Notes: generated from the sequence alone by a model not told the origin. Counted from the first letter of the stretch, positions 40,200 through 49,637 are shown. The stretch is 64,000 nt of DNA from Isosphaera pallida ATCC 43644 (GCF_000186345.1 NC_014962.1:3934450-3998449); one strand, 5' to 3'. Made by a program: numbers and translations.

Positions 40200-40268
40200 G
40201 TGTTGGGTTATCTTAGGAACCATCGGGGAGGGGATGAGCGTGGGGTCGCGCTGGTCTTTTGAACTCAT

Positions 40269-41834
40269 TCAGAGATTGGAGCGGCCCGTCGAAGCGTGAT
40301 CGCGTGCCCAAACGCGGGCCAGTTCCACCAGCGAACGCACGAAGCAGCCTGAGGCCCCCACATCGGCGGTGGCATTGTCCGACTCCGACCAAGCCGGCCC
40401 GGCGATGTCGAGATGGGCCCAGGGGGTCTCGCCAACGAACTGTTCGAGGAACTTGGCCGCTGTGATCGAGCCGCCCCACTTGCTGCCTATGTTTTTCAGA
40501 TCGGCCACCGAACTTTTGAGCAACTCTTTGAAATCGTCGTCCAGTGGCATCCGCCAGACCCGCTCGCCACAAGCTTTGGCGGCGTTGGCGACCCGTTCGG
40601 CCAGATCGTCGCGGTTGGCGTAAAGACCGGCGATCTTGGTCCCCAGCGCCACCATACAGGCTCCCGTGAGGGTTGCCAGATCAATCATGGCAGCTGGTTG
40701 AGCTTCAACCGTGTGACTCAAGGCGTCGGCCAAAATCAGACGGCCCTCGGCGTCGGTGTTGAGGACTTCCACGGTTTTGCCGTTGCGTATGGTCAACACG
40801 TCGCCCAACTTCATCGCGCGGCCACCCGTGAGGTTCTCGGTGAGGGCCAGTCGCGCGGTCAAGCGGATCGGCAAGCCGAGTTTAGCGACGGCCAGCGCCG
40901 CCGAGGCGACCACCGCCGCGCCGGTCATGTCGGCCTTCATGTCCTCCATCGACGCGGAGGGCTTGAGCGACAGACCGCCCGAATCGAAGGTCACCCCTTT
41001 GCCCACCCAGGCTAGCAACGGCGCGTTGTCGTCGATGTCGGGACCGCGATAGTCGATCATCACATAAGCGGGTGGCTGATCCGACCCGGCCGCGACCCCC
41101 AACAGACCGCCGAAGCGCTCGCGCTTGAGAGTCGCCTCGTCCCAAATCGTCACCGTCGCGCTCGGCAGCGACTCGAAAGCAGCGGCGATCCGCTGTGCCA
41201 AGACCACCGGCGGCTTCTCAGCTGGCGGCGTGTTGGCCAGATCGCGGGCCAGCACAACCGATTCGGCCAGAATCTCGGCGCGTTGAAGCGCCTGGGTCAG
41301 CTCGTCGGGAGTCATTCCGACGTTCTCATCCACAATGACGACCAACTCTTCAAAACGGTGGCGGGCGGCCTCGCTCTTTTTGAGGTCGGGGCCGCGTTGA
41401 CCCACAATCAACCCGACCACGAACGACTCCAACCAGCGGAGGTGAGGAACCAGGGCGGCCACCACGCCCCGCGGCTTGCCCGCCAACCGCTTGGCGGCCG
41501 CGAACCCGGCCTGATAGAACGCTGCCGCGTCCCATTTGGACGGCTTGCCCAGGCCCACCAGAACCACGCCGTCGCCAGCTCCCGCCCGCGGCCCCAGCAG
41601 CGTCACCACCTCGCCCACGCCGCCAGTCAAATCCTTCGTCTCGCGCAGACGGGACACCAGGGCGTCCCAAGTGTCGTACCGCGTTGGCACGAGCTCGGGC
41701 AACGGCTCCTGGGAAGCGTCCGCTGGGCGGACCTGTTCATGTTGATTGGATGTGCTGGTTTGATCGGATGTTCCTAAAATCAACCATTGACACGGAACTG
41801 TAGCCCAGGACGCGACTATTCCGCGAATCGCCAT
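40269..41834 (-). CDS. pepA: Leucyl aminopeptidase (M17)
   Basis: 521 aa from ATG 41834 (MAIRGIVASWATVP), with AAGGG six bases upstream. The frame is open for another 400 codons, but that overlaps the divergent FG-GAP gene and is a shadow. The M17 catalytic domain is complete: KGVTFDSGGLSLKPSASMEDMKADM (metal and lysine ligands), NTDAEGRLILADAL (signature), and LTGACMVALG. The enzyme removes N-terminal residues from peptides, normally as a cytoplasmic hexamer with two metals per subunit. Length is usual. The N-terminal 40 residues are not conserved and the exact start may be further in. Confidence 0.93.
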   Translation of the reverse strand: MAIRGIVASWATVPCQWLILGTSDQTSTSNQHEQVRPADASQEPLPELVPTRYDTWDALVSRLRETKDLTGGVGEVVTLLGPRAGAGDGVVLVGLGKPSKWDAAAFYQAGFAAAKRLAGKPRGVVAALVPHLRWLESFVVGLIVGQRGPDLKKSEAARHRFEELVVIVDENVGMTPDELTQALQRAEILAESVVLARDLANTPPAEKPPVVLAQRIAAAFESLPSATVTIWDEATLKRERFGGLLGVAAGSDQPPAYVMIDYRGPDIDDNAPLLAWVGKGVTFDSGGLSLKPSASMEDMKADMTGAAVVASAALAVAKLGLPIRLTARLALTENLTGGRAMKLGDVLTIRNGKTVEVLNTDAEGRLILADALSHTVEAQPAAMIDLATLTGACMVALGTKIAGLYANRDDLAERVANAAKACGERVWRMPLDDDFKELLKSSVADLKNIGSKWGGSITAAKFLEQFVGETPWAHLDIAGPAWSESDNATADVGASGCFVRSLVELARVWARDHASTGRSNL

Positions 41835-42134
41835 CTCGAACCCTTGCCTTTCCGCGTGAAAACCCTTCGGATCAACGATAACCCATCGTTTGGCGGAATA
41901 AGGGGTTGATTGTGGCGCATCGACCCCATCGCGCCAAGAGACCCCCGAACCCGCGTGGTCGTTTTCCAGCCCATCGCGCCGAGTCGCGCGCCGCGACGCC
42001 TCTGGCGATCGCCGCGGCGATCGGCTAGGGTGAAACAGGCAACGCGAGACCCGGCGACTGGTCGGGTTGGGTTGGCGCGTTGCCTGGAGATTGTGTTCCC
42101 CTACCCTTGTGTTCCAACTGGAGCGTCTTCTCCC
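41835..42134. other. Divergent promoter region of pepA and the FG-GAP gene
   Basis: 300 bp between two divergently read genes. No convincing gene, hairpin or consensus promoter seen. Confidence 0.4.
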
Positions 42135-43430
42135 ATGTCTCCTCTCCACTGTTCCCATCCGCGTTGTCGCCGAGGCGCGGCTGTGGTCTTCCACGCGCGC
42201 GTCGCGGTAATCCTCCTGGTTCTGACCGCTGGCTCGGCTCCTGGCCGCGCCGACGACAACACGCTGCGCAACGCCGGTGGTCTTTCCTGGACCAAAACCG
42301 TGGTCGAACCCAAGTTCCGCGCCGAAGGCATCGCCGCGGCCGATGTGGACAAGGACGGCAAGGTGGACCTCCTGATTGGCGATCTGTGGTACCGCGCTCC
42401 CGACTGGAAGCCGCGCGAGATTCGTGCTGTCGGCGACTATGGCGACGGCCTGCGGAGCTACTCCGAAGCGATGACCGTCTGGGCCGACGATGTCAACGGC
42501 GACGGCTGGGTTGATCAAATCGTGATTGGCTTCCCCGGCAAAGCCTGCCTCTGGTACGAGAACCCTGGCGAAGGGGTCGCCTCGGCCGGTCACTGGAAGG
42601 AACACGTCGCCTGGCCCTCCGCCTGCAACGAAACTCCGCTTTATGTCGATCTCTTCGACACCGGACGCCGCGTCCTGGTCATGGGCACGCAGCCCGAAGG
42701 CCAGGAACGCATGGGACAAATGGCCTGGTTCGCCCCCGGCTCCGACCCCACCCAACTTTGGACCATGAACCCAATCAGCCCACCTAGCGCCGAGGGCCGC
42801 GAGATTCCCGGCACCTTCCGGTTTGCCCACGGTCTGGGCGTGGCCGACCTCGACGGCGACGGCCGCAAGGATGTTCTCTGCAACGGTGGTTGGTGGCGTC
42901 AACCCGAACAAGGTCAACAGGCTCAAGGTCCGTGGGAATTTCACCCGTTCAATTTTGGGGTCAATTGCGCTGACATGTTGACCGAAGACATCGACGGCGA
43001 CGGTAAGCTCGACGTGATTTGCACCTCGGCTCACCAGTTCGGAATTTGGGCGTTCCGCCAGCTCGCGCCGACCCGTTTCGAGCGGATCGACCTGTTTCCC
43101 AATCTCCTGTCAGAAACCCACGCGGTTCACCACATCGACCTCAACGGCGACGGTCTGCGCGACTTCATCACCGGCAAACGATTCTGGTCGCACGGCACCA
43201 GCGAACCGGGTTCGGACCAACCCGCGACCCTCTACTGGTTCGAGGCCCGCAAGACCGCCTCAGGGGGCATCGCCTACACTCCGCACCGAATCGACGACGC
43301 CTCGGGCGTCGGCACTCAGTTTTGGGTTGGCGACCTCAACGACGACGGTTTGATCGACATCGCGGTGGCCAACAAGAAGGGAGTCTTCCTCTTCACCAGC
43401 CGCGCTCAGGTCAACGCCGACGGTCGATGA
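42135..43430 (+). CDS. Exported FG-GAP/VCBS repeat protein
   Basis: 431 aa from ATG 42135 (MSPLHCSHPRCRRGAAVVF); the frame is open 75 codons upstream without a plausible sequence. A signal peptide (VFHARVAVILLVLTAGSAPGRA) is followed by seven-bladed-propeller type repeats with calcium-binding D-x-D-x-D-G loops: ADVDKDGKVDLLIG, DDVNGDGWVDQIVIG, ADLDGDGRKDVLCNG, EDIDGDGKLDVICTS, IDLNGDGLRDFITG and GDLNDDGLIDIAVAN. This type is common in planctomycetes, is exported, and probably binds polysaccharide or protein; no catalytic residue is evident. It stands alone, opposite pepA. Confidence 0.9.
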   Translation: MSPLHCSHPRCRRGAAVVFHARVAVILLVLTAGSAPGRADDNTLRNAGGLSWTKTVVEPKFRAEGIAAADVDKDGKVDLLIGDLWYRAPDWKPREIRAVGDYGDGLRSYSEAMTVWADDVNGDGWVDQIVIGFPGKACLWYENPGEGVASAGHWKEHVAWPSACNETPLYVDLFDTGRRVLVMGTQPEGQERMGQMAWFAPGSDPTQLWTMNPISPPSAEGREIPGTFRFAHGLGVADLDGDGRKDVLCNGGWWRQPEQGQQAQGPWEFHPFNFGVNCADMLTEDIDGDGKLDVICTSAHQFGIWAFRQLAPTRFERIDLFPNLLSETHAVHHIDLNGDGLRDFITGKRFWSHGTSEPGSDQPATLYWFEARKTASGGIAYTPHRIDDASGVGTQFWVGDLNDDGLIDIAVANKKGVFLFTSRAQVNADGR

Positions 43431-43666
43431 CCTCGAAATGGCACCTTCACCGCCGATCGTCGCAACCACGCGGCGTCCTCACGCTGCGCATCGCCTGCAC
43501 TTTGCTTTTGGGCCTCGTTGTGACGATTGGAGGTTGACATGCTTTCACCCCACGCGGACGCGCTGGCTCGGGGGAACGTGTTGCGACATAACGCAACGCA
43601 AGACCAATTCAATTCGAACCTTGCCGGTGTTCTCCCTCTCCCATCATACGGTTTGGGGATTCCTTT

Positions 43667-44863
43667 ATGAGCCGTTCCTCCGATTCCTCCGCGCCGGTCG
43701 TCGTGGCGGCAATGCGGACGCCGATTGGAAAATATCTGGGCGGGTTGGCCAGTCTTTCGGCAATCGACCTGGGCCAACGCGCCGCCCGCGCGGTCATCGA
43801 GCGGGCGGGGGTCGATCCGTCTGCCATCGAGGAAACGATCGTCGGTTGCGTGCTGCCGGCCGGTTTGGGACAAGCGCCCGCCCGTCAAGTGGCGTTGGGG
43901 GCCGGCGTGCGGGCCGAGTCGTCGGCCCTGACGGTCAACATGGTCTGCGGTTCGGGTTTGCGGTCGGTCATGCTAGCGGCCACCGCGATTCGCGCCGGCG
44001 AGGCCCGCCTTGTGCTGGCTGGCGGGATCGAGTCGATGTCCAACGCGCCCCACTTACTGCGCCAGGGACGCTCCGGCTGGAAGCTCGGCGATCAAACGTT
44101 GGTCGATTCAATGATGTACGACGGTCTCACCTGCGCGATCGCCCAGTGGCCGATGGGCCAGGCCGCCGAACGAACCGCCGCTCAAATCGGCCTGACGCGG
44201 CGCGATTTGGACGACTTTGCCCTGGAGAGCCACCGCAAAGCGGTCGCTGCGCAACAGGCCGGTGCGTTCGACGCCGAAATCGTCGAGGTTCGGATCGCCG
44301 GACGCAAAGGGGAAACCGTCCTCCGCGGCGACGAAGGCCCACGCGCCGACGCCTCCGCCGAGGGACTCGCCAAGCTCGCGCCGGCCTTCGACCCCAACGG
44401 GATCGTCACCGCCGGCAATGCCTCGACTCTCTCCGACGGCGCGGCGATGCTCCTGGTGGCCAACCCCTTGGCCGCCCGCGATCATCAGCTCCAACCGATC
44501 GCCCGCATCCGCGCCCAGGCGGTCGCCGGCACCGATCCCCGCGACCTGTTCCTTGCCCCAATCGACGCGGTTCGGCAGGCCGTCGCAAACGCCGGGTTGA
44601 CTCTGGACGACATCGACCTCTTCGAGATCAACGAAGCGTTCGCCTCGCAGATGCTCGCCTGCTCCCGCGGTTTGAAACTCGACCCGGCCAAACTCAACAT
44701 CCACGGCGGGGCGATCGCTCTGGGCCACCCCATCGGTGCCAGCGGGGCGCGGGTGCTGACCACGTTGCTCCACGCGTTGATCCGTCACGATCGCACACTG
44801 GGAGTCGCTTCGCTCTGTCTGGGCGGCGGCAACGCTGTGGCTCTGGTTGTTGAGCGCGTCTGA
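43667..44863 (+). CDS. Acetyl-CoA acetyltransferase (thiolase)
   Basis: 398 aa from ATG 43667. All thiolase catalytic motifs are present: the acyl-carrying cysteine in VNMVCGSGLRSV (about residue 90), NEAFASQM (His/Asn-type loop), GHPIGASGAR with the catalytic His, and CLGGGNAVAL with the second cysteine near the C-terminus. The enzyme condenses two acetyl-CoA or cleaves acetoacetyl-CoA; degradative or biosynthetic use cannot be told from sequence. It has no beta-oxidation neighbours, which favours a biosynthetic role, but that is inference. Confidence 0.95.
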   Translation: MSRSSDSSAPVVVAAMRTPIGKYLGGLASLSAIDLGQRAARAVIERAGVDPSAIEETIVGCVLPAGLGQAPARQVALGAGVRAESSALTVNMVCGSGLRSVMLAATAIRAGEARLVLAGGIESMSNAPHLLRQGRSGWKLGDQTLVDSMMYDGLTCAIAQWPMGQAAERTAAQIGLTRRDLDDFALESHRKAVAAQQAGAFDAEIVEVRIAGRKGETVLRGDEGPRADASAEGLAKLAPAFDPNGIVTAGNASTLSDGAAMLLVANPLAARDHQLQPIARIRAQAVAGTDPRDLFLAPIDAVRQAVANAGLTLDDIDLFEINEAFASQMLACSRGLKLDPAKLNIHGGAIALGHPIGASGARVLTTLLHALIRHDRTLGVASLCLGGGNAVALVVERV

Positions 44864-45179
44864 TCGCCCGGCCCTTCCCCGCCGGCCACACCTCAGCGTG
44901 GTCTCACGGGGGACACCGAGGACCAAGCGCGAGATAGTCCTGGCGTAGATGCCTTACCATTCTTAGGTCCCCAAGTGGAATAGGCCGCGTCCGCGACGAT
45001 TGGCGGGACAGTCCAGGTGGACGGCGGCAGGTTAATTCTGTCGGGCGCGACCATCAGCGCGTGAACGGTGATCGGAGCCGGTTTGGTCGTCAACCGGAGC
45101 TTGCCCGAAGGCGTGTTGGGAGTGGGCAATCCTCGTCGAGTCGGTCGTGCGAACCTTGGAACCGTGACCTCGTGGCGTC
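44864..45179. other. Convergent intergenic region
   Basis: 316 bp between the thiolase (+) and namZ (-). A minus-strand frame of 78 codons (44893-45129, TTG start) has fair codon use but no recognisable feature; I do not call it. No clear terminator hairpin was seen. Confidence 0.35.
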
Positions 45180-46835
45180 TCAGTTCGTCACTTCAATCAG
45201 GTCGAGACCTTTGACGGTCACGCACTCGTCGAGTTCGTCGGTGGCCCCGCCGGATCGGTCGCACGAGGCGACCGCGGGAACCACCAAACGCAGCGGGCCG
45301 CCGAGTTCGATTGGCAAGGGGGCGTGACCGTCGGGGCGGCGATGAATGATCCAGCCCTGTTGGGCCAACGCAGGGGTGGGTACCGTTTTGGCGAAGCCGT
45401 CCCGCGAGGCACGCAGGATCAAGCGGGTCTCGTGGGTCGGGTCCACGCCGGCCCGCATCAGAACCGCCGCGAGTTTGACCGCGCCGCCGACTCGTCCAGG
45501 GACCAACGCGCCCACGTCGTTTACTTGGTCGGCGTCGCCGAACGCCAAGAGGTCTTCAAAGGTGAACGCGACTGCGCTGCCGTCGCTTCGCCTCACGGTC
45601 AAGAGAGGGATCGTCTCGGGTTCGGGATAGAGGAGAAACGGGCGACGATGGACCCGAAAGGCAGCCTCGTCGTCGCGCCAGGCATTGAGGGTGTCCGACC
45701 AGCCGTGGATCGGATGCAGTTCGCCGCGGGCAATGCGGTCGATCACCAGACGCTCACGCGGCGACCCAAAGAGCAGATCAATGGCGATGGGCTGGCTCAC
45801 GAACTCGTAAGGATCGGTTCGCCAAGCGAAGCGGTCGGGATGCTGGAGCGCCGCTTCGCCCAGAAGTCGCGCATACGTTTCCAACGGACGAAAGCGGGCA
45901 GGATCGGTCGCGTAAGGCATAACGCCCCGACAGACGCTTTCAGCGTGCTTATGAAACGTCGGACGAAAAACGCAGGGTCGGAAGGCCACGCCGGGCAATC
46001 CGTGACGCCGGATCGCCTCGGCCAGGGCTTCGGGGTCGAGCCACGGCGCTCCCCAGAGCTCGAAGGGGCGGGTGGTGCCGCGTCCTTCGGAAAGCTGGGT
46101 GCCCTCGATCAGACAGCCGCCGGGATAGACCAGCGCCGTCTCATAGGTGGGCATGTTGGGTGAAGGCGGCACGAACGGCAACCCGGTGGCGGGCCAATGG
46201 TCGCGGCGGTCCCATCCTTCGCAAGGGATCACGCGCAGATCGAGCCGGTTCAATCCCAAGTCGGCCTGGAACAAGCGGGCCAGCTCGCCCACGGTCATGC
46301 CGTGACGGATCGGCAGGGGATGCGCGGAGATGAAGCTTTCGTGCCCCGGCGCGACGGTTGGTCCCTCGATCGCCACGCCGCCGATGGGGTTGGGACGATC
46401 CAACACCATGACCGCTTTGCCCTGGTCATGGGCGGCGAGCATCACATATTTTAAAGTGGCGGCATAAGTGTAATAGCGGCTGCCCACATCCTGAACGTCG
46501 TAAACGACCACGTCGAGGTCGGCCAGTTGCTCGGGAGTCGGTTTGAGACTCTCGAAAGTCTCGCCGTAGAGCGAATGCACCACGACCCCGGTTCGCGGAT
46601 CGATCTCGTCGCCAACCCCAATCATGTCCTGAGCGTCGCCCCGCACGCCGTGTTCAGGACCAAACAAACACGCCAGGGTCACCCCCGGAGCGCGATGGAG
46701 CAGATCGGCCAGATGGGTGAAGTTCGCATCGACCGCCGTGGGGTTGACAATCGCCCCAACCCGAGCGCCTTGAAGTGGTTTGAAGCCATTTTGGACCAGA
46801 GCCTGAAGCCCCGTGCGAACGTTGGGCGTGACCAT
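45180..46835 (-). CDS. namZ: NamZ (DUF1343) exo-N-acetylmuramidase fused to a sulfite-oxidase-fold-like domain
   Basis: 551 aa from ATG 46835, six bases after GGAGG. Residues 1 to about 400 are DUF1343: GAIVNPTAVDANFTHLADLL, CLFGPEHGVRGDAQD, YDVQDVGSRYYTY, VLDRPNPIGG, EGTQLSEGRGTTRPFELWGAP and a C-terminal PFLLY. NamZ removes MurNAc from the non-reducing end of peptidoglycan fragments. About 150 extra residues follow, which the family does not need: TFEDLLAFGDAD, then AVKLAAVLMRAGVDP, ASRDGFAKTVPTPAL, LPIELGGPLRLVVPAV and VTVKGLDLIEV. They resemble the oxidoreductase molybdopterin-binding (SUOX) domain, whose usual cofactor cysteine I do not see. No clear signal peptide is visible. It is the third gene after murQ and the kinase. 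Confidence 0.9.
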   Translation of the reverse strand: MVTPNVRTGLQALVQNGFKPLQGARVGAIVNPTAVDANFTHLADLLHRAPGVTLACLFGPEHGVRGDAQDMIGVGDEIDPRTGVVVHSLYGETFESLKPTPEQLADLDVVVYDVQDVGSRYYTYAATLKYVMLAAHDQGKAVMVLDRPNPIGGVAIEGPTVAPGHESFISAHPLPIRHGMTVGELARLFQADLGLNRLDLRVIPCEGWDRRDHWPATGLPFVPPSPNMPTYETALVYPGGCLIEGTQLSEGRGTTRPFELWGAPWLDPEALAEAIRRHGLPGVAFRPCVFRPTFHKHAESVCRGVMPYATDPARFRPLETYARLLGEAALQHPDRFAWRTDPYEFVSQPIAIDLLFGSPRERLVIDRIARGELHPIHGWSDTLNAWRDDEAAFRVHRRPFLLYPEPETIPLLTVRRSDGSAVAFTFEDLLAFGDADQVNDVGALVPGRVGGAVKLAAVLMRAGVDPTHETRLILRASRDGFAKTVPTPALAQQGWIIHRRPDGHAPLPIELGGPLRLVVPAVASCDRSGGATDELDECVTVKGLDLIEVTN

Positions 46836-46869
46836 CGACATCCTCCAAACAAAACAGACACGCAAGGGA

Positions 46870-47910
46870 TTAGGGTTGAGGAGGCGTCGTCATGTCGGCA
46901 TGCAGATCCCAGCGGGCCAGACGAACCGCGCCGAGGGCCGGTTCTTGAATGACGCGGGGTTCGACTTGAAAACCGGCCTGCTCGATGCGCCGCAACACCT
47001 TGAGCCGCAGCGGTTCGACCTCGATCAAGAAGGAACCCGCGATCGCCAGTGGAGGAGGAAGAACGCGATGGATCGAATCAGTTTCCTTCCACCAGTGGAG
47101 CTTGCGGGCGGTCGTCAACACGAGTTCGGCCAGCGCCTCAGCGGCCGGGTCGAGCAAGCGGTCGAGCAATCCCGGTTCGTCGCAGGCCTGTTCGAGGACC
47201 ACCCGCGCCAGGTCGGCGGTTTGGGTCCGGTCGAACTCGGGCGCGTGGACCACGTGAACCAGCGTGTCCACCGAGTCGCACCGGAGATGGTCGAGCAAGA
47301 CGGCGGTGAGACGATCGGGACGCGGGGGAGTTTCGCGGCCATCGGCGCGGCGGGAGAGAATCGTCAAGGCGTGGCGAGCCACATGGTAGGCCGACCCCTC
47401 GTCGCCGATGCGATACCCCCAGCCTCCACAGCGGGCGTGGGTCTCGCCGCGACGACCAAAGGCAATCGAACCGGTTCCGGCGATCAGCGCCAGGCCATCG
47501 CCAGCGTCATCCGCCCCGGCGGCCAACACGATTTCGCCGTCATGGACCACCCTGAGACGCTCGATCGTCAAACCGACCGAACGGGGCCAATCGCGCCACT
47601 CGAAGCGATCCTCGGGACGCCCCGCGCCAGCCAGCCCCAAACAGGCCGCGGCAAGCGGCGCGAGCTCCAGCCCGGCGTTCCGAAAGGCGTTGCGGGTCGC
47701 GTTGAGGGCCGACTCAAAAGCGGTTGATCGTCCCACCGCCTTGAGGTTGCTGGGCCCTGCTAACCCTCGTCCCAGCACGCGGCCCGCGGCGTCGCAAAGA
47801 ATCGCTTTGGTGCCGGTCCCTCCGCCGTCGAGTCCCAAAACGAGCGGACTCGACGCGGTTTCCCTCCCCTCAGCTCCAACGCCACGGCCAGCCTCTTCAA
47901 TCCCCCTCAT
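46870..47910 (-). CDS. BadF/NAGK-type sugar kinase, probably MurNAc/GlcNAc kinase
   Basis: 346 aa from ATG 47910, which overlaps the murQ stop (ATGA). Phosphate-binding motif LGLDGGGTGTKAILCD lies at 25-40, a second at IAGTGSIAFG (143-152), and GGWGYRIGDEGSAY at 162-175, as in N-acetylglucosamine kinases of the BadF/BadG family. Given murQ before and namZ after it, the likely substrate is N-acetylmuramic acid (as in clostridial MurK) so that MurQ can act on MurNAc-6-phosphate; this is inference from context. GlcNAc kinase activity is equally possible. Length is slightly above the usual 300 aa because of an N-terminal tail and a C-terminal Pro-rich end. Confidence 0.88.
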   Translation of the reverse strand: MRGIEEAGRGVGAEGRETASSPLVLGLDGGGTGTKAILCDAAGRVLGRGLAGPSNLKAVGRSTAFESALNATRNAFRNAGLELAPLAAACLGLAGAGRPEDRFEWRDWPRSVGLTIERLRVVHDGEIVLAAGADDAGDGLALIAGTGSIAFGRRGETHARCGGWGYRIGDEGSAYHVARHALTILSRRADGRETPPRPDRLTAVLLDHLRCDSVDTLVHVVHAPEFDRTQTADLARVVLEQACDEPGLLDRLLDPAAEALAELVLTTARKLHWWKETDSIHRVLPPPLAIAGSFLIEVEPLRLKVLRRIEQAGFQVEPRVIQEPALGAVRLARWDLHADMTTPPQP

Positions 47911-48848
47911 GACCGCGGCTCCCCCAAGGGAGGCGTCTCCGTGGAGGGGGCCCGCTTGGACAAAATGTCGGCGATGCGTCCTTGGTGTTGGTTCAAAGCC
48001 GCGCGGGCCTCGTAGGCACCAACTCCCAGCAATTCCATGACCAAAGCGGTTTTGAGGTGGCCGCCGGCCTCTTCCAGCAGGACGCGCGCCCGATCGTCGT
48101 CCACCCCGGTCAACTCGCGGATGATGCGACGCGCCCGGATGCGAAGCTTCTCGTTGGAGGTGGTCAGATCGACCATGCGGTTGCCGTAGGTCTTGCCGAT
48201 GAGGACCAGTGATCCGGTGGTAATGATGTTCAGCGCCATTTTGGTGGCGGTGCCTGCCTTGAGCCGGGTCGAACCGGCGATGACTTCGGGGCCGACGATC
48301 AGGGCGATTTCATGATCGACTGCTTGTCCCAGCAGGCTGGGCTGGTTGCAAGCGATACCGACGGTGGTTGCTCCCAAAGCTTTGGCGCGTGCGACCGCCC
48401 CAAGAACATAAGGCGTGCGCCCCGAGGTGGCGATCCCCACCACCACGTCGAGCGGCCCCACGCCGTGAGCCTCCAGGTCGTCGCCGCCCCGCTGGGCGTC
48501 GTCCTCGGCCCCTTCAATGGCGCGGGTCAGAGCCTCCCGGCCACCGGCGATGATCCCCACCACCCACTCGGGCGGGGTGCTGAAGGTGGGGGGGCACTCC
48601 GAAGCGTCAAGTACCCCCAAGCGTCCCGAGGTGCCCGCGCCGACATAAAACAGCCGACCGCCGCGACGGAACCGATCGGCCACCAGTTCAACCACCCGGG
48701 CCAGCTCGTCGATCCGTTCGGCCACCGCCTGAACCGTCTTGTGATCCTCGGCGTTCATCAAGGCGACGATGCCTCGCGCATCGAGCTGGTCGATCGTTTC
48801 GGACAAAGGGTTCCGAGCCTCGGTCGTCAACCCATCCTCAAACGCCAT
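47907..48848 (-). CDS. murQ: N-acetylmuramic acid 6-phosphate etherase
   Basis: 313 aa from ATG 48848. The SIS domain has the MurQ signature GAGTSGRLGVLDASECPPTF at 70-89, with Glu84 corresponding to the catalytic E83 of E. coli and Glu115 in EGAED to E114. NPLSETIDQLD (13-23) is also standard. It cleaves the D-lactyl ether of MurNAc-6-phosphate to give GlcNAc-6-phosphate and D-lactate in the cytoplasm. First gene of the murQ-kinase-namZ operon; its stop overlaps the kinase start. NagA, which would use the product, is encoded at 60758-61963. Confidence 0.96.
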   Translation of the reverse strand: MAFEDGLTTEARNPLSETIDQLDARGIVALMNAEDHKTVQAVAERIDELARVVELVADRFRRGGRLFYVGAGTSGRLGVLDASECPPTFSTPPEWVVGIIAGGREALTRAIEGAEDDAQRGGDDLEAHGVGPLDVVVGIATSGRTPYVLGAVARAKALGATTVGIACNQPSLLGQAVDHEIALIVGPEVIAGSTRLKAGTATKMALNIITTGSLVLIGKTYGNRMVDLTTSNEKLRIRARRIIRELTGVDDDRARVLLEEAGGHLKTALVMELLGVGAYEARAALNQHQGRIADILSKRAPSTETPPLGEPRS

Positions 48849-49637
48849 CGTGCGGTGACTCCCCTAACGCGGTCCAAAGCCAGTTCCGGATAACGGAACG
48901 ACCACGCAACTCTCCACCCGCCAACCCCATTTGGGACATGCCGCTCATCCTGACCGATCTCGTTGGACGGCGTCAACGTCTCCGGATTCTCACAACGTTT
49001 CCGAGAACCGAGAACTCAATAAGAACTCATTCACCATCCCGTCGATCGTTGGTTCGACTCCCTCAACCCACCAAAACCAAATTTTTTGGAATGCGCGACC
49101 GACCAAGCCCTTTCCTTCGCAGGATCGAACCGATAGAATCCAAGCCCTCGTCCACCCAGATGAGCGGAATGGATGGACCATACGTCGAGTTCCAGGTTGG
49201 GTTGTGTCAACCCGGAGTGACAGTTGAGTTTGGAAACCGAACGCGAACGAGTTCACTTCCCCATTCAATTTGACTTTGGTTGAGAGCTGGCACGCCTAGG
49301 TCGAGACGAACGAACCTGACGTTTGGCGTCGATGCGAGATCGTCGCCCCCGCGATCGTTGGTCGCCCCGAGACTCTCCCTCCCTTTCGTTTCCAGTCCGA
49401 CCTTGCGGCCTAATGGCGTGTTGGGGTGCCACCTGAGCGTTTCGTCGTCTACTCCCTTCATGGGACTGGCGGTCGGATTCGCCGCGGAGCCCACGTTCGG
49501 TTCATCCCCCCTTCCCTTTTCCCTCTTGTTTGATCCTTGTCGGCGATCGAGTTGATTCAAGCTCATTCACGGTGGGTGGCGACGAGAGGTCGCTTGGCCC
49601 ATCGCTCGCCCAGGATCGGAAAGAAAGACCAAGTTCC
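48849..49637. other. Large divergent gap between murQ and the pseudouridine synthase
   Basis: 789 bp without a supportable gene. Open frames up to about 119 codons exist on both strands but are low in complexity and lack motifs. A short AT-rich patch (49073-49094) includes CCAAAA...TTTTGG, which could form a weak hairpin. GGTTCGACTCC at about 49054 resembles a tRNA T-arm, but the rest of a tRNA is missing. Promoters for both flanking genes are expected here. Confidence 0.4.

Noticed and set aside
41835-43034. 400-codon upstream extension of pepA on the minus strand
   Set aside because: It overlaps the well-supported FG-GAP gene and lacks M17 similarity; a ribosome binding site supports the start at 41834.
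44893-45129. 78-codon minus-strand frame between thiolase and namZ
   Set aside because: Only a TTG start, no ribosome binding site, no motif; fair codon use alone is not enough.
49040-49076. tRNA-like T-arm and CCA in the gap before the pseudouridine synthase
   Set aside because: The T stem does not pair properly, and no D-arm, anticodon arm or matching acceptor strand is found.
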